Assembly: GCF_030704535.1 (NCBI RefSeq)
Contig: NC_081819.1
Location: 22,850,001-22,914,000, forward strand
Source: Vitis vinifera
Taxonomy: Eukaryota; Streptophyta; Magnoliopsida; Vitales; Vitaceae
Length of the DNA stretch: 64,000 nt
Direction: 5' to 3'
The position numbers were made by a program, and so were the translations under genes. Positions 18,849 to 31,443 of this stretch are shown piece after piece (position 1 is the stretch's first letter; every line of letters starts with the position of its first letter). The notes beneath the pieces were generated by a model that did not search any database, had not been told where the DNA came from, and was given only the letters and a program-made list of their open reading frames with translations.

Positions 18849-20729
18849 TGTGAGGCTATGCCGCCTTTAACTGTGGCTGATTCTGTTCCATTCTTCCAGC
18901 TTACCCAATCCATCTCACCACCTTTCCTCTCTCCAATTTTTCATACCCATTGTCATCAAATTCATTCCACCATACCCATATTTTGTTCCCATCATGCAAA
19001 TACCCCCACCATCCATCGGATTCACTCTCGTCTTATCTCTATCATTTCCCACCTGCATGGAAGTTTTCCACTTGGTCACCTTCATCCCATTACTTTTCCA
19101 GTTTACGTACTTCATCACCCATACCATTAACCCTATGCCTGCATCCTTCAACACCTACCTAACCTCATCATGCCCACTGGTTAACCCTCACTCCTACATG
19201 ACACGGACCACGTTCAGAAGTGGAAATTAACTTCATACCCATGCTTATACTCACCATCATTGGATTAAACCTCTCTACTCATTCCACCAATCCATTACCT
19301 GTTTCCGCCCATGCATGGCTGTCCAAAACTCCTCAGATTCATCCACTCACGCTCATAAGAATATGCGAATCTGATCATCTCTCTCACACCCATACTCAAT
19401 ACACCTTTCATATCCATTTCTATTATCACCATTCTCTCTCTACACCACCACCCTACCCGTGACCACACTTACCAACCCATAGCTCGTCTTTTGCATCATA
19501 TATGGCTGCCTAAAAGCTCCTTCAAATCATCCACTCACATGCCTGGGCACCATGCAAACCAAACCACCTAACCTCCTTATCCGTTCCCCTATCTAAGCCT
19601 CCCCATTCATCCCACCACCTTTTCTCTCTCCTCATATCACTAACCCATCACCTGCATCTTTTTCCATCACTCAAACCCATTTCCTTCCATTCATTACATC
19701 TATGTTCATCCCCTTCCATCTTTAATCCCATGCATGCATGGTCACCCCATACCACCAATCCGCGCCACATGCATACATGACCCATCAATCCCATTCAATT
19801 CTCACCATCCTTCTAACCTCCGTACCCACCTCCACGCCCACTCCTCTCTCTAACTCACCACTCTTTTTACTCATGTCATGCTCAAGCACACTGGTATTTC
19901 TATTATGCCTATGCCTACCATGTATCCACCATGCCAATACCTTCCAAGCCTTCCCTGCATCGGGTTCATTAGCAAGCCTGTCATCCTCTCATCGTCCCGT
20001 TCATCCAGTCGAGCCGTGCGGTGTCCACACCCTCGCCAGAAAATTTTCCTCATACCGGTAACAGCCTGGCACCAGGCCACCGCCTCACCATTTCACGCGT
20101 CTATGCCCGAACCTGAGTAGTGCGGCATCACGCGAGCTCCAGTCATCTGTTTCCTCCTCAATCCACTTCGCCAGCTGAATTTTCATCACCTTCGCTTCAA
20201 TCCTCATCATAGAATCTCATTCGTTGTCACGTTGAAGCGTTGGATGAATCACGAAAGCCCGCGCCTCTCCAGATTGATCGTCTCTCCATCGCTGAGATCC
20301 ACACCGACGCCGCTGTCTGTAGGTGCAGCCCTCCCCATCTCCAGCTGCAAAGGCCTTTCGGTGGGAGGATGCAGCAGCAGCCTATGCATATGCGCCCCTA
20401 AGTTCAATCCTCCTTAGCAATCCCCTTAGAAGCGCCCTTCTTAGGCCCGTGTTTGAGGTCAGCAGCAGTCGGCTTTTTAGCCCTTACCAAGCAAGCCATG
20501 GTTGCCCACCAATATGCTGCCATATAGTCCATTTCAGTAGTCATTGCCTCACTCAGGTGGCCCAGCAGTCACCTTTAGGCATCGGTCAAGGTCCATTACC
20601 TCAGTATGGGCCATGTTGAGCCTCTAAATGCGGCACTAGTTGTACCCAAGCCCACTAGCATGATTCTATTTCACGTGGCCTTCTTTCTTGACCCATCCTC
20701 AAAGCCCACATACTCTAAAAATTGATTTT

Positions 20730-22710
20730 CAGAAACCTAATTTCCATAACTCTATAATCTTATCCTTAGAATTTTCAAGTCCAAAATTTCCCCCTTCAAA
20801 TAAGTTTTTTCAAAATTCTACCTTTCATATCTATTTATTTACTCTTTATTATTATTAATTTCGTCATTATTATCATTATTCCTTGTTTCGTTATTTATTT
20901 CTTTTGAAAATTCCAATCGTTACTTAAAAATTCCACTTCCCATTTTTCGATTCGAGTAAATATCATCGTTATTTAATTATTAATACTATTCTAATATTTA
21001 CTTATTTATTTCTTTTTAAAAATAAAATCTCATGTGTTCAAGACTAATTCTAATTCTTCAAAAATCCTAGGTCCAAACTTAATTTTCAATCCCAAAATTT
21101 ATGCTATTCTATTTCACCCATTTAAATATTATGATTGTTAATTATTATTATTATTTCGTATGTATAGATTTATCATCTTTTAAAAATCCTATTCATTAAA
21201 ATCTAATTCCAATTCTTCGAAAATCCCACGCCTTGACTTAATTTTTTAATAATTCGTTTAATTCATATTTTCATAAATCGAATCTTTATCCCGTATTTAT
21301 TAGTCATTCAAAGTCTAATCCATCAAGAAAATCCCATGCTTTAATTTAATCTTTCGATAATCCGTTTAAATCTTATTTTTATCAATCAAGATTATTATCC
21401 TATATTCATCTATTTATTTAAAACCTAGTTCTTCAAAAATCTCGTCTTAATTCAATTTTTCAATCCTAAAAATTCTACAATTCGTCCAAATTTTATCCTC
21501 ATCAATTAGAATCATTATTCCGCATCTATTCAAAGTCAAATCTTCTGAAAACCCCATGTCTTAATTCAATTTTCAATCTCAGAAATTTCATCATTCATCT
21601 AAAATGTTATTTTGGTTAATTAGGATTCTTGCTCCATATCTATTTATTTATATAAGGTCCAATTCTTCAAAAATCCAATTTCTGAATCAAAACTTCAAAT
21701 CCTAAAAATTCTACTATCCATCATTATTCGCCTAAATATTTATTCTCGTCAATTAGTATTATAATCCCATACTTGCCTATTTATTCAAAGTCATATCCTT
21801 TAAAAATCCAACGCCCTAATTCAAATTCTCAATTAAAAAGAATTCCACTAATCTTCTCTTTTATTATTCATTCAAACATTATTTTTGTTAATTAGTATCA
21901 TCATTCCACATTTATTTATTCATTTATTTCAATCATTAAAATTCAATTATTCAAAATCGGATTTCCAAATTTAACCTTTAGACTAAAAAAATTCCACCAT
22001 TCACTTTTATTCATTTAAATATCATCTTTGTTATCGTTATCATAAGTTCCACGTTTACTTATTTCTTTCTTCTAAAAATTCCAATAATTAGAGTTCAATT
22101 ATTCAGAGGTCCGACTTTCAAACCTAATTCTCAAAATCCCACTATTCACTATTCATCCGTCCAAATATCGTTTTGATTAATTAGTAACATTACTCCATAC
22201 TTACCCATTTATTTCTCTTAAAAATCTCAATCATTAAAGTCTAATTCTGCAAAATTCCAATTTCTAAATTTAGCTATTTGAAATTCCAATTGTCCTATCT
22301 CCAAACTTAATTTTCAGTTTCCCATGCTCCAATTCCCGTATTTATCCCGCTACTTACTATTATCATTATCACTATCGTCTTATTCATTATTTCTATAAAT
22401 CCTACCTTCGAATGATTTCCAAGACCTCCAATTTTTATACATCAACTTTCATAATTTCTACGTCTCAAATAACTTACGATTCTGATCCCTTTCAAAATTT
22501 AACTCCCATAATCCCAATTTTTGTAACTTAGTTTTTCTTAAAAATCCCGAACTTTCAAATAATTATTCAAAATCCCCATTTTCTTTCAAAATTAATTTCT
22601 AAAAGTTCTCATTCTCACATCTAATTCCTAAGAATCCAAATTTCAAATAATCTCTAAGATTCTGATTCTCAATTGAATTTCAAAAAACCTAATTTTCCTT
22701 CGAACAATTT
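20730..22710. repeat. Degenerate tandem modules inside the solo LTR
   Basis: A loose module recurs many times at roughly 100-130 bp spacing. It contains AATTCTTCAAAAATCC-like text, then a C/T-poor block with ATTATTCATT-like text, then TTATTTATTC-like text. Copies are visible near 21050, 21180, 21330, 21430, 21540, 21660, 21790, 21950 and 22090. Divergence between modules is high, so they are old relative to the element. No coding function is seen. Confidence 0.55.
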
Positions 22711-23223
22711 TAGTCCCTGTTTAGTGATGCATATGATATGTTTTGTGCTCTATATGGTGTACTAACCCTCTCTATTGATAGCGCATGGTGACTTGTTGCC
22801 CAGGTATGTACCCATTTTCCCTCTAATCGTCGTCTATGCATGTCTCGATTTTTTTTTACGTGTGCATGATCACTCGGAGTATTCATTGATTTCCTCATCA
22901 ATTGCCATGATTGCTTTATTTTATTAGTAGAGACCCGTTTTTAGGGACTTAGAAGGGTGCTACGGTTTTTTACCGTACCTTCCTGATAAGTAACCTGACC
23001 CCCGAACCCGATCCGGTTTTTCACAGACCACCTTTTCCACCTTTTCCAAAATAAGGAGTCACACTTAGGTTTTTCTTTCTTATTTTGTTTACCCTTTAAA
23101 AATAAAACAAAAATAAGTGGCGACTCCAAGTCATTTTCATAATCAATATAAATCAATTTTTCAAATTAAAAATCGAGCTCGCCACCGAGTGGGAAACGCA
23201 TGAGCCGAAATGCGGGGTCCACA

Positions 23224-23880
23224 GTGGTGTTTGTTTTTTTTTGTTTTTGCTGAAAGCAATTTATTTTCAGAATTTAGGTTGTTTGTTTTTCTATTTTTTT
23301 ATGACTTATTATAAACTTTTTACTAAATAGAAAAAACTAAAATATAGAAAAAGCCAAAATATGTAGCTTTTTTCTAGATAGAAAAAATAATATATTGATT
23401 TTTTTTTTACTTTTTAATACCTGAAAGCAATTTAATTTTAGAATTTAAGTTGTTTTTTTTTCTACTTTTTCATGACTTATTATAAACTTTTTACTAAATA
23501 GAAAAAACTAAAATATGTAGTTTTTTATAAATAGAAAAAATAACATATTGATTTTTTTTACTTTTTAATACTTAATAGAAATAAAATACCACAAAAATAA
23601 ATAGCCTAATATTTAAGGTTTTATTTAGAATTAAGTAAAAAAACAAACACCGCCTTAATGAAAATAAAATACTATAAAAACAAATAATCTAATATTTAAC
23701 ACTATTAAGCATTAAGATTCTATTTAGAATTAAGTAAAAAAACAAACACCACCATTTTGGTTTTTTCTATTTAATAAAAATTTTATAATAAGTCATGAAA
23801 AAGTAGAAAAACAAATAATTTAAATTCTAAAAACAAATTATTTTTAATAAAAACCAAAAAAATAAACACCTTCTATAAAA
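23224..23880. repeat. MITE-like inverted-repeat cluster, right part
   Basis: This continues the cluster that the LTR interrupts. It starts GTGGTGTTTGTTTTTT, passes through two similar blocks containing ATGACTTATTATAAAC (near 23301 and 23470), and has AAAAAACAAACACCGCC near 23640 and AAAAAACAAACACCACC near 23740. The inverted terminal motifs match those at 16930-17070 on the other side of the LTR. Confidence 0.55.
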
Positions 23881-24042
23881 GCAAATACCCGCTTCTTTCC
23901 TCATCCTCATTTTGGATGACAAATATTTTTCAGAGACGGATATCAAGAAATGCTTGAATTGAAATTGAAATTGGTAAAGAATACGTTGTAAAGGATGATT
24001 TTGTTATTTTGGGGATGACATGGGAAAATGCTCAGCCATAAT

Positions 24043-24055
24043 CACGTGCCACGTG
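24043..24055. promoter_or_regulatory. Tandem G-boxes (CACGTG x2)
   Basis: Two CACGTG cores lie 7 bp apart, at 24043-24048 and 24050-24055, about 185-195 bp left of the ATG of the lysine-rich protein gene. G-boxes bind plant bZIP and bHLH factors. Close pairing and position suggest a real promoter element, though no binding data exist here. Confidence 0.6.
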
Positions 24056-24114
24056 GTAAATTCATTTGCCGAGAAGACAAGTTGGGGCAGATACTAGAAT
24101 AAACAAAACTTAAA

Positions 24115-24165
24115 GGCCCAAAAGAAAAAGGGCCAAAGTTTCAAACCTTTCTAGGGTTAGGGTTT
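24115..24165. promoter_or_regulatory. Site II (GGCCCA) plus telo-box (TTAGGGTTT) promoter module
   Basis: GGCCCA, the complement of the site II motif TGGGCC, lies at 24115-24120, and TTAGGGTTT lies at 24157-24165, 75-125 bp left of the ATG at 24240. In plants this pair is the standard promoter signature of ribosomal-protein and ribosome-biogenesis genes. It supports such a role for the small gene downstream. Confidence 0.65.
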
Positions 24166-24239
24166 GAGCCTTCCGACCCTTTCGAAGAAGAGACCCAAGA
24201 GGCAAATCAGTAGATTTGGTGGGAATAAAGTGAGAGAAA

Positions 24240-24870
24240 ATGTCGAAGAAGAATAATTTAGCTCGCAGAAAAAAGCAGTATGAATTCGACCTTCGAAGTA
24301 AAGCTCCATTCCTCTGTAGTTTCACATTTTTGGTTTTTTGGATTTTTTGATGGAAAGCAGTTATTTCTTTTTGCTTATTAAGAGCTGAAATTTATTTCAA
24401 AATCTGAAAAAAGTGCTTGGGAATTTGTAACAAAACGATGCACTTACTATTGTTTTTTGACTTTTTGCTTAGGAGAGAAACAAGAGAAAGAAAAGAAGAC
24501 GATGAAGCTTTCGGCGAAGAAGAATAAGATGAAAGTAATTCTCTCTCTGAAGTCTCTTGGATAATTTATTGCCCATTTCATTTTTTATTTTTTATTTTGG
24601 TTTTCAGAAGAAGTTGCCTTATTTTTGTAAATTTCTGTGTTCAAGTTATGGAAAATTCTTGGGCTTTGTTTGGTTGATGAGAAAATGTAGGAAAAGGAAA
24701 GAAAATAAGTGGTCAAATCATAGGTTTTTCCTCTTCATCATTCCGGATCTAATAAAGGTTGCACCTGATTGAGTCTAGTAGTATCTAAATGAAGCCTGGT
24801 TGGAAACTGATCTTGAAAACAGTTTTCTGTTCTATAGAACAGAGAACTTCTCTAGCTAGAAAGACAGGTT

Positions 24871-24922
<52 letters not shown>

Positions 24923-25539
24923 AAAAACAGTTTTTAAGAAATTGTTCTGAAAACATATTGTTTTCTATAATAGATTTAAGGTGTTTTCAAATGTTTTTTG
25001 TACAGTGTTCTACAAAACAAGTGGAAATATAGAGAATATTTTAAGAGTTTTTGCATTGTACATAAATGCACAATATCTTAATGGAAAATAAGTTGAGAAA
25101 ACTATTTTTCATATCTAAGTTCTCAAATAGAATTTTGTTCCTAGAAACAATTGAGAACTGTTTTTGAAGACATTGCCAAACAAGTCCCAAATATTTCTAT
25201 TACAAATAGATGGTTAGAGACTAAATTATACTGTGTTATTAAATTGTTTGGCAATAATTATCAATTTGGTTTGAATGTGAAGATTATTTTGTGTGATAAG
25301 ATTAATGCCAAAGGAAGCACTTGGGTAGACAAATTTGTAAATTGTTATCTTTCAAATTTGGTTGGTTGTTGTGAGTGCTGAAAATTTTCCCCTGGGCCAT
25401 TTTATGTGCTAAGGTTGATACTAGGAGCAAGAAAAAGAAGGGTGCAGGTGGTTTTCAAGTTGGGAAGAGAAAGGTGAAGACCAAATTGACTGCCTTGGCA
25501 AAAGCTAAAGCTGCTCAGGCCATGGAGATTGAGAAATAA
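24240..25539 (+). CDS. Small lysine-rich protein, probable ribosome-biogenesis factor (3 exons)
   Basis: Exons: 24240-24297, 24473-24534, 25414-25539. They join in frame to 81 residues, from MSKKNNLARRKKQYEFDLR to AKAKAAQAMEIEK. The protein is strongly basic in the middle (EKQEKEKKTMKLSAKKNKMK, then RSKKKKG), with a conserved-looking GGFQVGKRKVKTKLTALAKAKAA stretch split here by nothing but the exon itself. It has no signal peptide or membrane segment, and the composition fits a nucleolar protein. I recall small plant proteins of this type only as uncharacterised. The promoter has site II and telo-box motifs, which fits a role in ribosome assembly, but this is an inference. Splice sites are GAA|GTAAAG, TTAG|GAGAG, AAA|GTAATT and CTAAG|GTTG. 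Intron 2 carries a long (AT)n run. Confidence 0.8.
24873..24918. repeat. (AT)n microsatellite in intron 2 of the lysine-rich gene
   Basis: About 23 uninterrupted AT units. Likely polymorphic between individuals. Confidence 0.95.
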
Positions 25540-28500
25540 GGTTCAAATAGAATGTGAAGGTGGTTGTGCTAAAAAGTTAGGTGAAATCGCTTTGTAGTGG
25601 ATATGCATGTTTTTTCAATTTATGGGTTTTTAATTTAGAAGGGAGATGGGAGAGTTTATCTTTCCTGTTTCCACAATCATATTTTTGTTTGCTTTTATGA
25701 AAAAAAATTTCGATATTATATGGAAATTGTGGATTGTTTATGTCTCCTGTTCTTTTGCTTTCTATGTATCTGGTCCTGTTTTGATTAGTGTCATGCATTT
25801 AGTCCTAAGCAGTTCAACAGCAGGATTTTAGTGGACAAATAAGATTGATAACGACAGTCATTTTGAATCTAGTTTAGACTCCAGAGTGCCCATGTTCAGC
25901 CATGTAGGTGCAAAACATCATTCAGTGTAAAAGAAATTAAAATATTATGAACCGAAAATTTTTGGCCAATGGATGGTTACCCAAGCTCAACTCTTAATGC
26001 CCACACTAGTTAGGTACCTTTCAGAAATGTTAAACTCAGCAAGTGGTGCTGTGGGAGTGGAGGGGGCATGCACTATGTCTGCTTCCAAGACTGGATCTCA
26101 TGGAGCTAGAATTAGATAAGGGTCAACTCTCATTTTGCCAATTGCTGTATTGATCTAGGAATGACACTGAATGTAGGTGGCATGGCTCTTAACTTTTGAA
26201 GATGTAAAATCCCCACAAGAATAAAAGGGGTAAGCTTTTAGAGTGTATGATTGGGAGGAAGGGTTCAACTTAAGGACATTAAATGAACATTTGAGGCAAA
26301 GTAGGTGACTGGGGAATTCCTTGCTGCAGAAATCTCCTGGAAAGGGATTTCCTTACTCCCTAATCCTAAATAAGACACTGTAGATTTGTTGTAATGTTTT
26401 AAAAGAGCAAATTTTTGCTTTTGGAGCATTGCTATTTTGAAAAATATTTTGGTTGGAAAGACTTCAAAATCTTGGTGGAATAGCAGCACAAAATTGGAAT
26501 TAACTCTTTGATTTTGATAGATCTCATCTCCAATGCCCAGAGTTGGTAGTCAGGCAGTTTGAGTTATTCTAAGCTGTGCAAGTCCATCAAGAAGTTCTAT
26601 ACCAGTAGGAGGAAGTATGCCTTTGTTTCTAGCTTATGCTAGAGCCATCAAGGGAAAAAGTTATAAAGTTGAAACTTTTGAAATCAAGCAAGTCACTTTA
26701 TACTGCATGGTCAGGGAATCTGATTCAGCAGACCTAAATTTTTCTTATGGTGCCTTGGCATGAGGTGTAGGCACAAGTAACAGATTTATCTCCTTTTATC
26801 GATTAGTTTTTATCACCCTTAAATGTGTTAAACTATTGTTTATGGTTTTGTATGAATCATCTAAAGTAGGACATGATAGTTTAGAAGAGAATTCTGTCTT
26901 TGTTGCATTTTTCAGGCTATTATCTCTTCATATTATTTTGCAAAGCAGTGCTTTATAATTAATAGTTAAATATCTTCATTCTCTTTGAATAAGTTTGTAG
27001 GCATGCATGTCTGATATAGTAGTACCAACAGAAATTGTCACAGGTTTTGAGTGAGAATGAGAATTTCTCTTCTACCTAGTCTAAATATAGCTCAGAGCTT
27101 AATAAAACGTGGGGGATTATATCAAGGTTGAAGCAGGTATAGCATACGGTTTGAATCTTTTCTAGCAGCTGGGGGAGATTTTATGTAACAATCCCAACTA
27201 TTTTTTTCTTTTGGAAGATCAAGTGTCATGGATGTTAAGGATTTTGAGGAACTAGGACAAATCAGACTAGCAGGGAGAAAGCCTGAGAAAACCTGGTGAG
27301 ACAATTCAAGATGGTTATAAAGTGCAGGATAACACTGGAGAAAGGCTGGAAACAAGGGATCTTCAAAGAAAATTGGTTGGTGGTTGAACCCAATATAGGA
27401 AGCTTTCTGGTGATTATAATTATTTATGGAGTTTTTGCAACTCATGTGTGGCTTTGCTGAACACTGACCTTCTAGTTTTGAATTCTGTTTACCTGCTTGG
27501 TTAGGGTTTTATCATGGGCCTGTTGAGTGGGCTGAGGCCTGTATCTCACTTAGGCTCTTTAATATGACGATTAATAGGAAAAATCTATGGTAATGATTGG
27601 GTACCGGAACAAACTCCTCTTAATCCTGACTATTTGGGTCTATGTGATCACAAATAAATCAATGGGACTAAGAGCTGAAACAATGAAAGTACCAAGTAAT
27701 GAAACACTAGGTATTAAGCGATGAGCTTGAGGTGGGACTGGGTTGAACACGACACCTCCTGATTAGTGGTACCAATTAGTGATCATATTAAGACCCTTAA
27801 TAAAACTATTTAAGAAGACAAACAAAGTCTCATGCATATTAAATTAATTTGCTTGTTAGAGAAAAGGTTAAATTAATCAGTTCCTTGGGAACTAGAACAA
27901 GTCACTTTTGGGATTAGGCCCCAGATGTAAAGTGAAGCTTCAGAGTCAAAACAACACTCTGGTTTAATTAAAAAAAACAAAGTTGAACCTAAAACTACCC
28001 AATTAGTCTTCAACAGATACATACAGGAGAAGGGTTTTGTTCCACCAACCAACATAATCTTTGCTTTTCAACTCCTGCGTCATTTTCTCTTTCACATATT
28101 ACGTTTTCTCCCACTTGTATTGAATGGAAAGTGACTCCTTTTCTAGACTTCAAATTCTTATTATGAGTGGGGGTTTATCTCGACGATCGAATAAAATTTA
28201 AATAGTTGGTAATAGTTAAAGCCCATTTGCACAATGTTTTTTCCTTTATTTAGAATTTCTTTTGAAAAATGGGTTATTTTCAAGTTTTTATGAAATATTC
28301 TTAACAATAATTGAAAATATAAAAAATATTTTTAAATTTTTTGGGTTAGTATAGTTTATAATATCTTCATAGCAAATAAGCCAAGAAGAATACTTCATAG
28401 ACAAGATTTTCTTTCTAAAAGTAATTAAAAAACTGGTATCAAATTTTTAAATATGCCGAACAAGTTGCTGGTTTGTTCTGGATCATATTTGACTAGGGTT

Positions 28501-31096
28501 CATTTGTTACTGGAATTTCTAAGAGAAAAAGAACAAGCACAACCAATCCTAATCATTTTTCTTGAATTCTTCCTATTGTTATTTTTATTATTAGATTTTG
28601 ATTGGTAGTGTTTTTAAAAAGGTAATTTTATCCTAAAAAGTTTTTTTTTTCTTTTTTAAATTAGGTATTTAATAAAATTTAAAAACCATTTTTAAAAAAA
28701 TTAAAATCTTGTTTATAGTGTTTTTCTTCCAAAAGTAGTCTCCACTAAAATTGCTTACACCATGACCTTAAATTTTTTTTTGAAAATAATTTTTAGAAAC
28801 TTATTAAAGAAACCTTCAACTTGAATTTGTCAGAACTTGATTTTAAAATTTGATAATGCTAAACTTTACTTCACTCCTGCATAGATATAATATCTGGGAA
28901 CAAAAAAAAATCATTACTCCTTTGAACAGATTTAAAAATTGTTCGTTTTCAAATGGAAATGGATTAAAAGGAGGGCAGGAATCCATTAATAGCTTGTTGG
29001 TGCAGGATGGTCAAAGATTGGTACCCCAGTGTCCTCATATGGTGACCTAATCAATCAACTGCCCATATGTCTATTTCCCTCACTGTAGGTTCACTCTTTT
29101 CAATCAATTTTAAATTATAAAAACAATTTTTATTATTCCCATTTATCCCTCCATTTAAGGGCAAAGAATGAGTATTTGATATATTTTCGGCTCATTTAGA
29201 TTTAATTTTTAATTTTTTTAAATTTAAATTCAGGGTTGGGATTAGTTTTTCCGGGTATTCATCTCATATATTTAATATTTGTATTAAATATTCAATTGTT
29301 GAAAATATGAAAAATTAATCCTTCTGATGAAAATTTTTTAATTTAAAATTTAAAATTTGAAATTTTGAAATACTTTGAATGGAAGGGAGTGATGAGGGAA
29401 ATGGGTGGTGAGTGGTTGGCAGTGAGAGAGAGTGGTGTAAGCAAAGGAGGCAGGTTGGGTGGTGATGGCAGAGAGAGTGGGTCCAGTGTCTAAAAATATC
29501 AAGTCAACATCTCCACATGCATGTACTTGATGGTAGAATTGACACTTTGTTCCATGACCCATGACCCATGCCTTCAGCCTTCCTATTCTCAATTATTTTT
29601 CCCTTTTTTTAATTTTATTTTATTTTTGTTTGGTGCTGCTTTTTCCAATCAATCATCCATTCCAATGATCTTAAGATCCTCTTAGAGTTTGGAGTTAAAA
29701 ATGTTTTTACATAGATTTGGAAAAATGATTGACATCTTCAACTTTTCAGTTTAAAAACCGAGAACACTAAAGAATGCGTTTTGTAACGTTTTTATTTGAA
29801 TTATTTCTAACAAAAACATTTTTAAAGAATAATTTATTAAGTGTTTTTTAAAAATATATTATAAGTTATTTTTTAATTTTTTAAAAACATATTTCTAAAT
29901 TTTGCTAAACATAATTTTTTTTTATAAAAACACTATAAAATGGACTCGGATATAAATTTTAAAAATATGTTTACAGTATTTTTCATAATATATTATATGT
30001 CAAAAAATTGATTTAAAGTATGTTTAATAATATTTTTTATTTGAAATGCTTTAATAAAGATTTCTTAAAAAAAAATTATAAATAGTTTTAAAAATAATTT
30101 TTGAATGTTTTGTCAAATGAACATTAAATTCGTTCAATACCTAATGTTTTTATAAGAAAGTGTTTTATGAAAGTACTTTTAATATTTTTCAAAGTCATTC
30201 TCAACCTCACAAAAAAAATAAAATAAAAAATCATATAATGCCATAAGATCCAATTGTACATGTACTATTTTATGATGCGATATATTATTTGGGGTACTAT
30301 TTCTTGATCCATTATATTATTTGGTCGTAATATCTATATTAAATCATTTTGTACCCTAAGTTGACCCAAATAATTGATTTTTTTTAAAGCATTAATAGAA
30401 ATTATATTTTTTAAAATGCATATATATGTCCACGTGTATGTATAACAAGTTTTTTCTTCATCATTTTCTTTGTTGTGAATGTAATTTTATTTTAAAAAAA
30501 ATTCTTAAAAACTTATCAATAAAAAATTGATTTTTAACTACGAAAAACATTGTCAAACATAATTCTATTCATTTTAGGAAAAATTTTATAATCTTAATAT
30601 TATTTATAAGAGTCCGTTTGATAATAATTTTAGGAAACGCTATTAATATTTATAACACTTGAAATTTTTTATCATTCTAAAATCACTCTCAAATACAGTC
30701 TAAATATGTTTAGTATTGATTTTAAAAAATATTTTTGATATTTCTAATATTTGAAAAAAAAATTTCAAATATTAAAAAAAGTTAAAACACTTTTTAAAAT
30801 CACTATCGAATGCATCATAAATTTATGGCTTTCAGTTATGTATTTGCTTTTAATTAAAATGAAAGATAAAATGAGCTATTGGGTTATGAAGTTCATTTTT
30901 TTTAATATTTATATTAGATAAACAAAGTTTCGAATTATTAAAATTTATACAAATAGAAAACAAAAATTGTAATAATGATTGAGGGGTTTTAGAGAAAAAA
31001 ATTATTTAAAAACTTAGGAATATTGACTTATAGAGTATAGTCCAAAGTTGTTGAAATTAGGAACTATATGATCCAATGTCTCACTTTAGAAAACAA

Positions 31097-31097
<1 letters not shown>

Positions 31098-31142
<45 letters not shown>
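31098..31142. repeat. (AAT)n microsatellite
   Basis: About 15 uninterrupted AAT units. Confidence 0.95.
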
Positions 31143-31144
<2 letters not shown>

Positions 31145-31417
31145 ATAGAATATATGGAATGATCCCAAATACAATAATCTGAAATCAATCATCCCCTGGA
31201 AATTTTTATTAATTTCATTTGACCATCGAGTGGGCATTCTTTCAATATCAAACATTATTTTAACAAAGGATCTCAACACAAATAAATAAAATAAATAAAT
31301 CAATCAATAAAAATAAAAAAGTAAATTCCTCTTTCATGGGGAAAGTTGCATGTCCCCACTTTTCAGAGTCAACTGTCTACCTTCTTCATCCCACCAAACA
31401 TACTCCTCACAATTCTA

Positions 31418-31443
31418 TTTATTATTATTATTATTATTATTAT
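31418..31443. repeat. (ATT)n microsatellite
   Basis: About 8 ATT units. Confidence 0.9.

Larger units (their letters stand above)
17223..23223. mobile_element. Solo LTR, about 6.0 kb, of a long-LTR (Ty3/gypsy Tat/Ogre-like) retrotransposon
   Basis: The element begins TGTAGACCCC and ends GGGGTCCACA, a short terminal inverted repeat with TG...CA ends. It is flanked by the perfect 5-bp target duplication GTGGT (17218-17222 and 23224-23228). The first 30 bases do not recur inside or near the element, and I see no gag or pol domain, so it reads as one long LTR left by LTR-LTR recombination rather than a whole element. A 5-6 kb LTR is typical of the Tat/Ogre branch of Ty3/gypsy; that lineage call is an inference from length and the 3' end composition. 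Parts: GA- and T-rich start (17223-18350), a higher-GC segment (18350-18900) with a WD40-like fragment, a G-poor C/T-rich segment (about 18890-20000), mixed sequence (20000-20730), degenerate tandem modules (20730-22710), and a probable R/U5 end. Age cannot be taken from LTR divergence with one LTR; the intact target duplication argues against great age. Confidence 0.8.

Noticed and set aside
18477-19130. 217-codon frame in the solo LTR as a gene
   Set aside because: It runs from a possibly captured segment into G-poor repeat where all frames are open; there is no family match over its length.
27122-27445. 107-codon minus-strand frame as a gene
   Set aside because: No family match, no supporting splice or promoter context, in a repeat-poor spacer.
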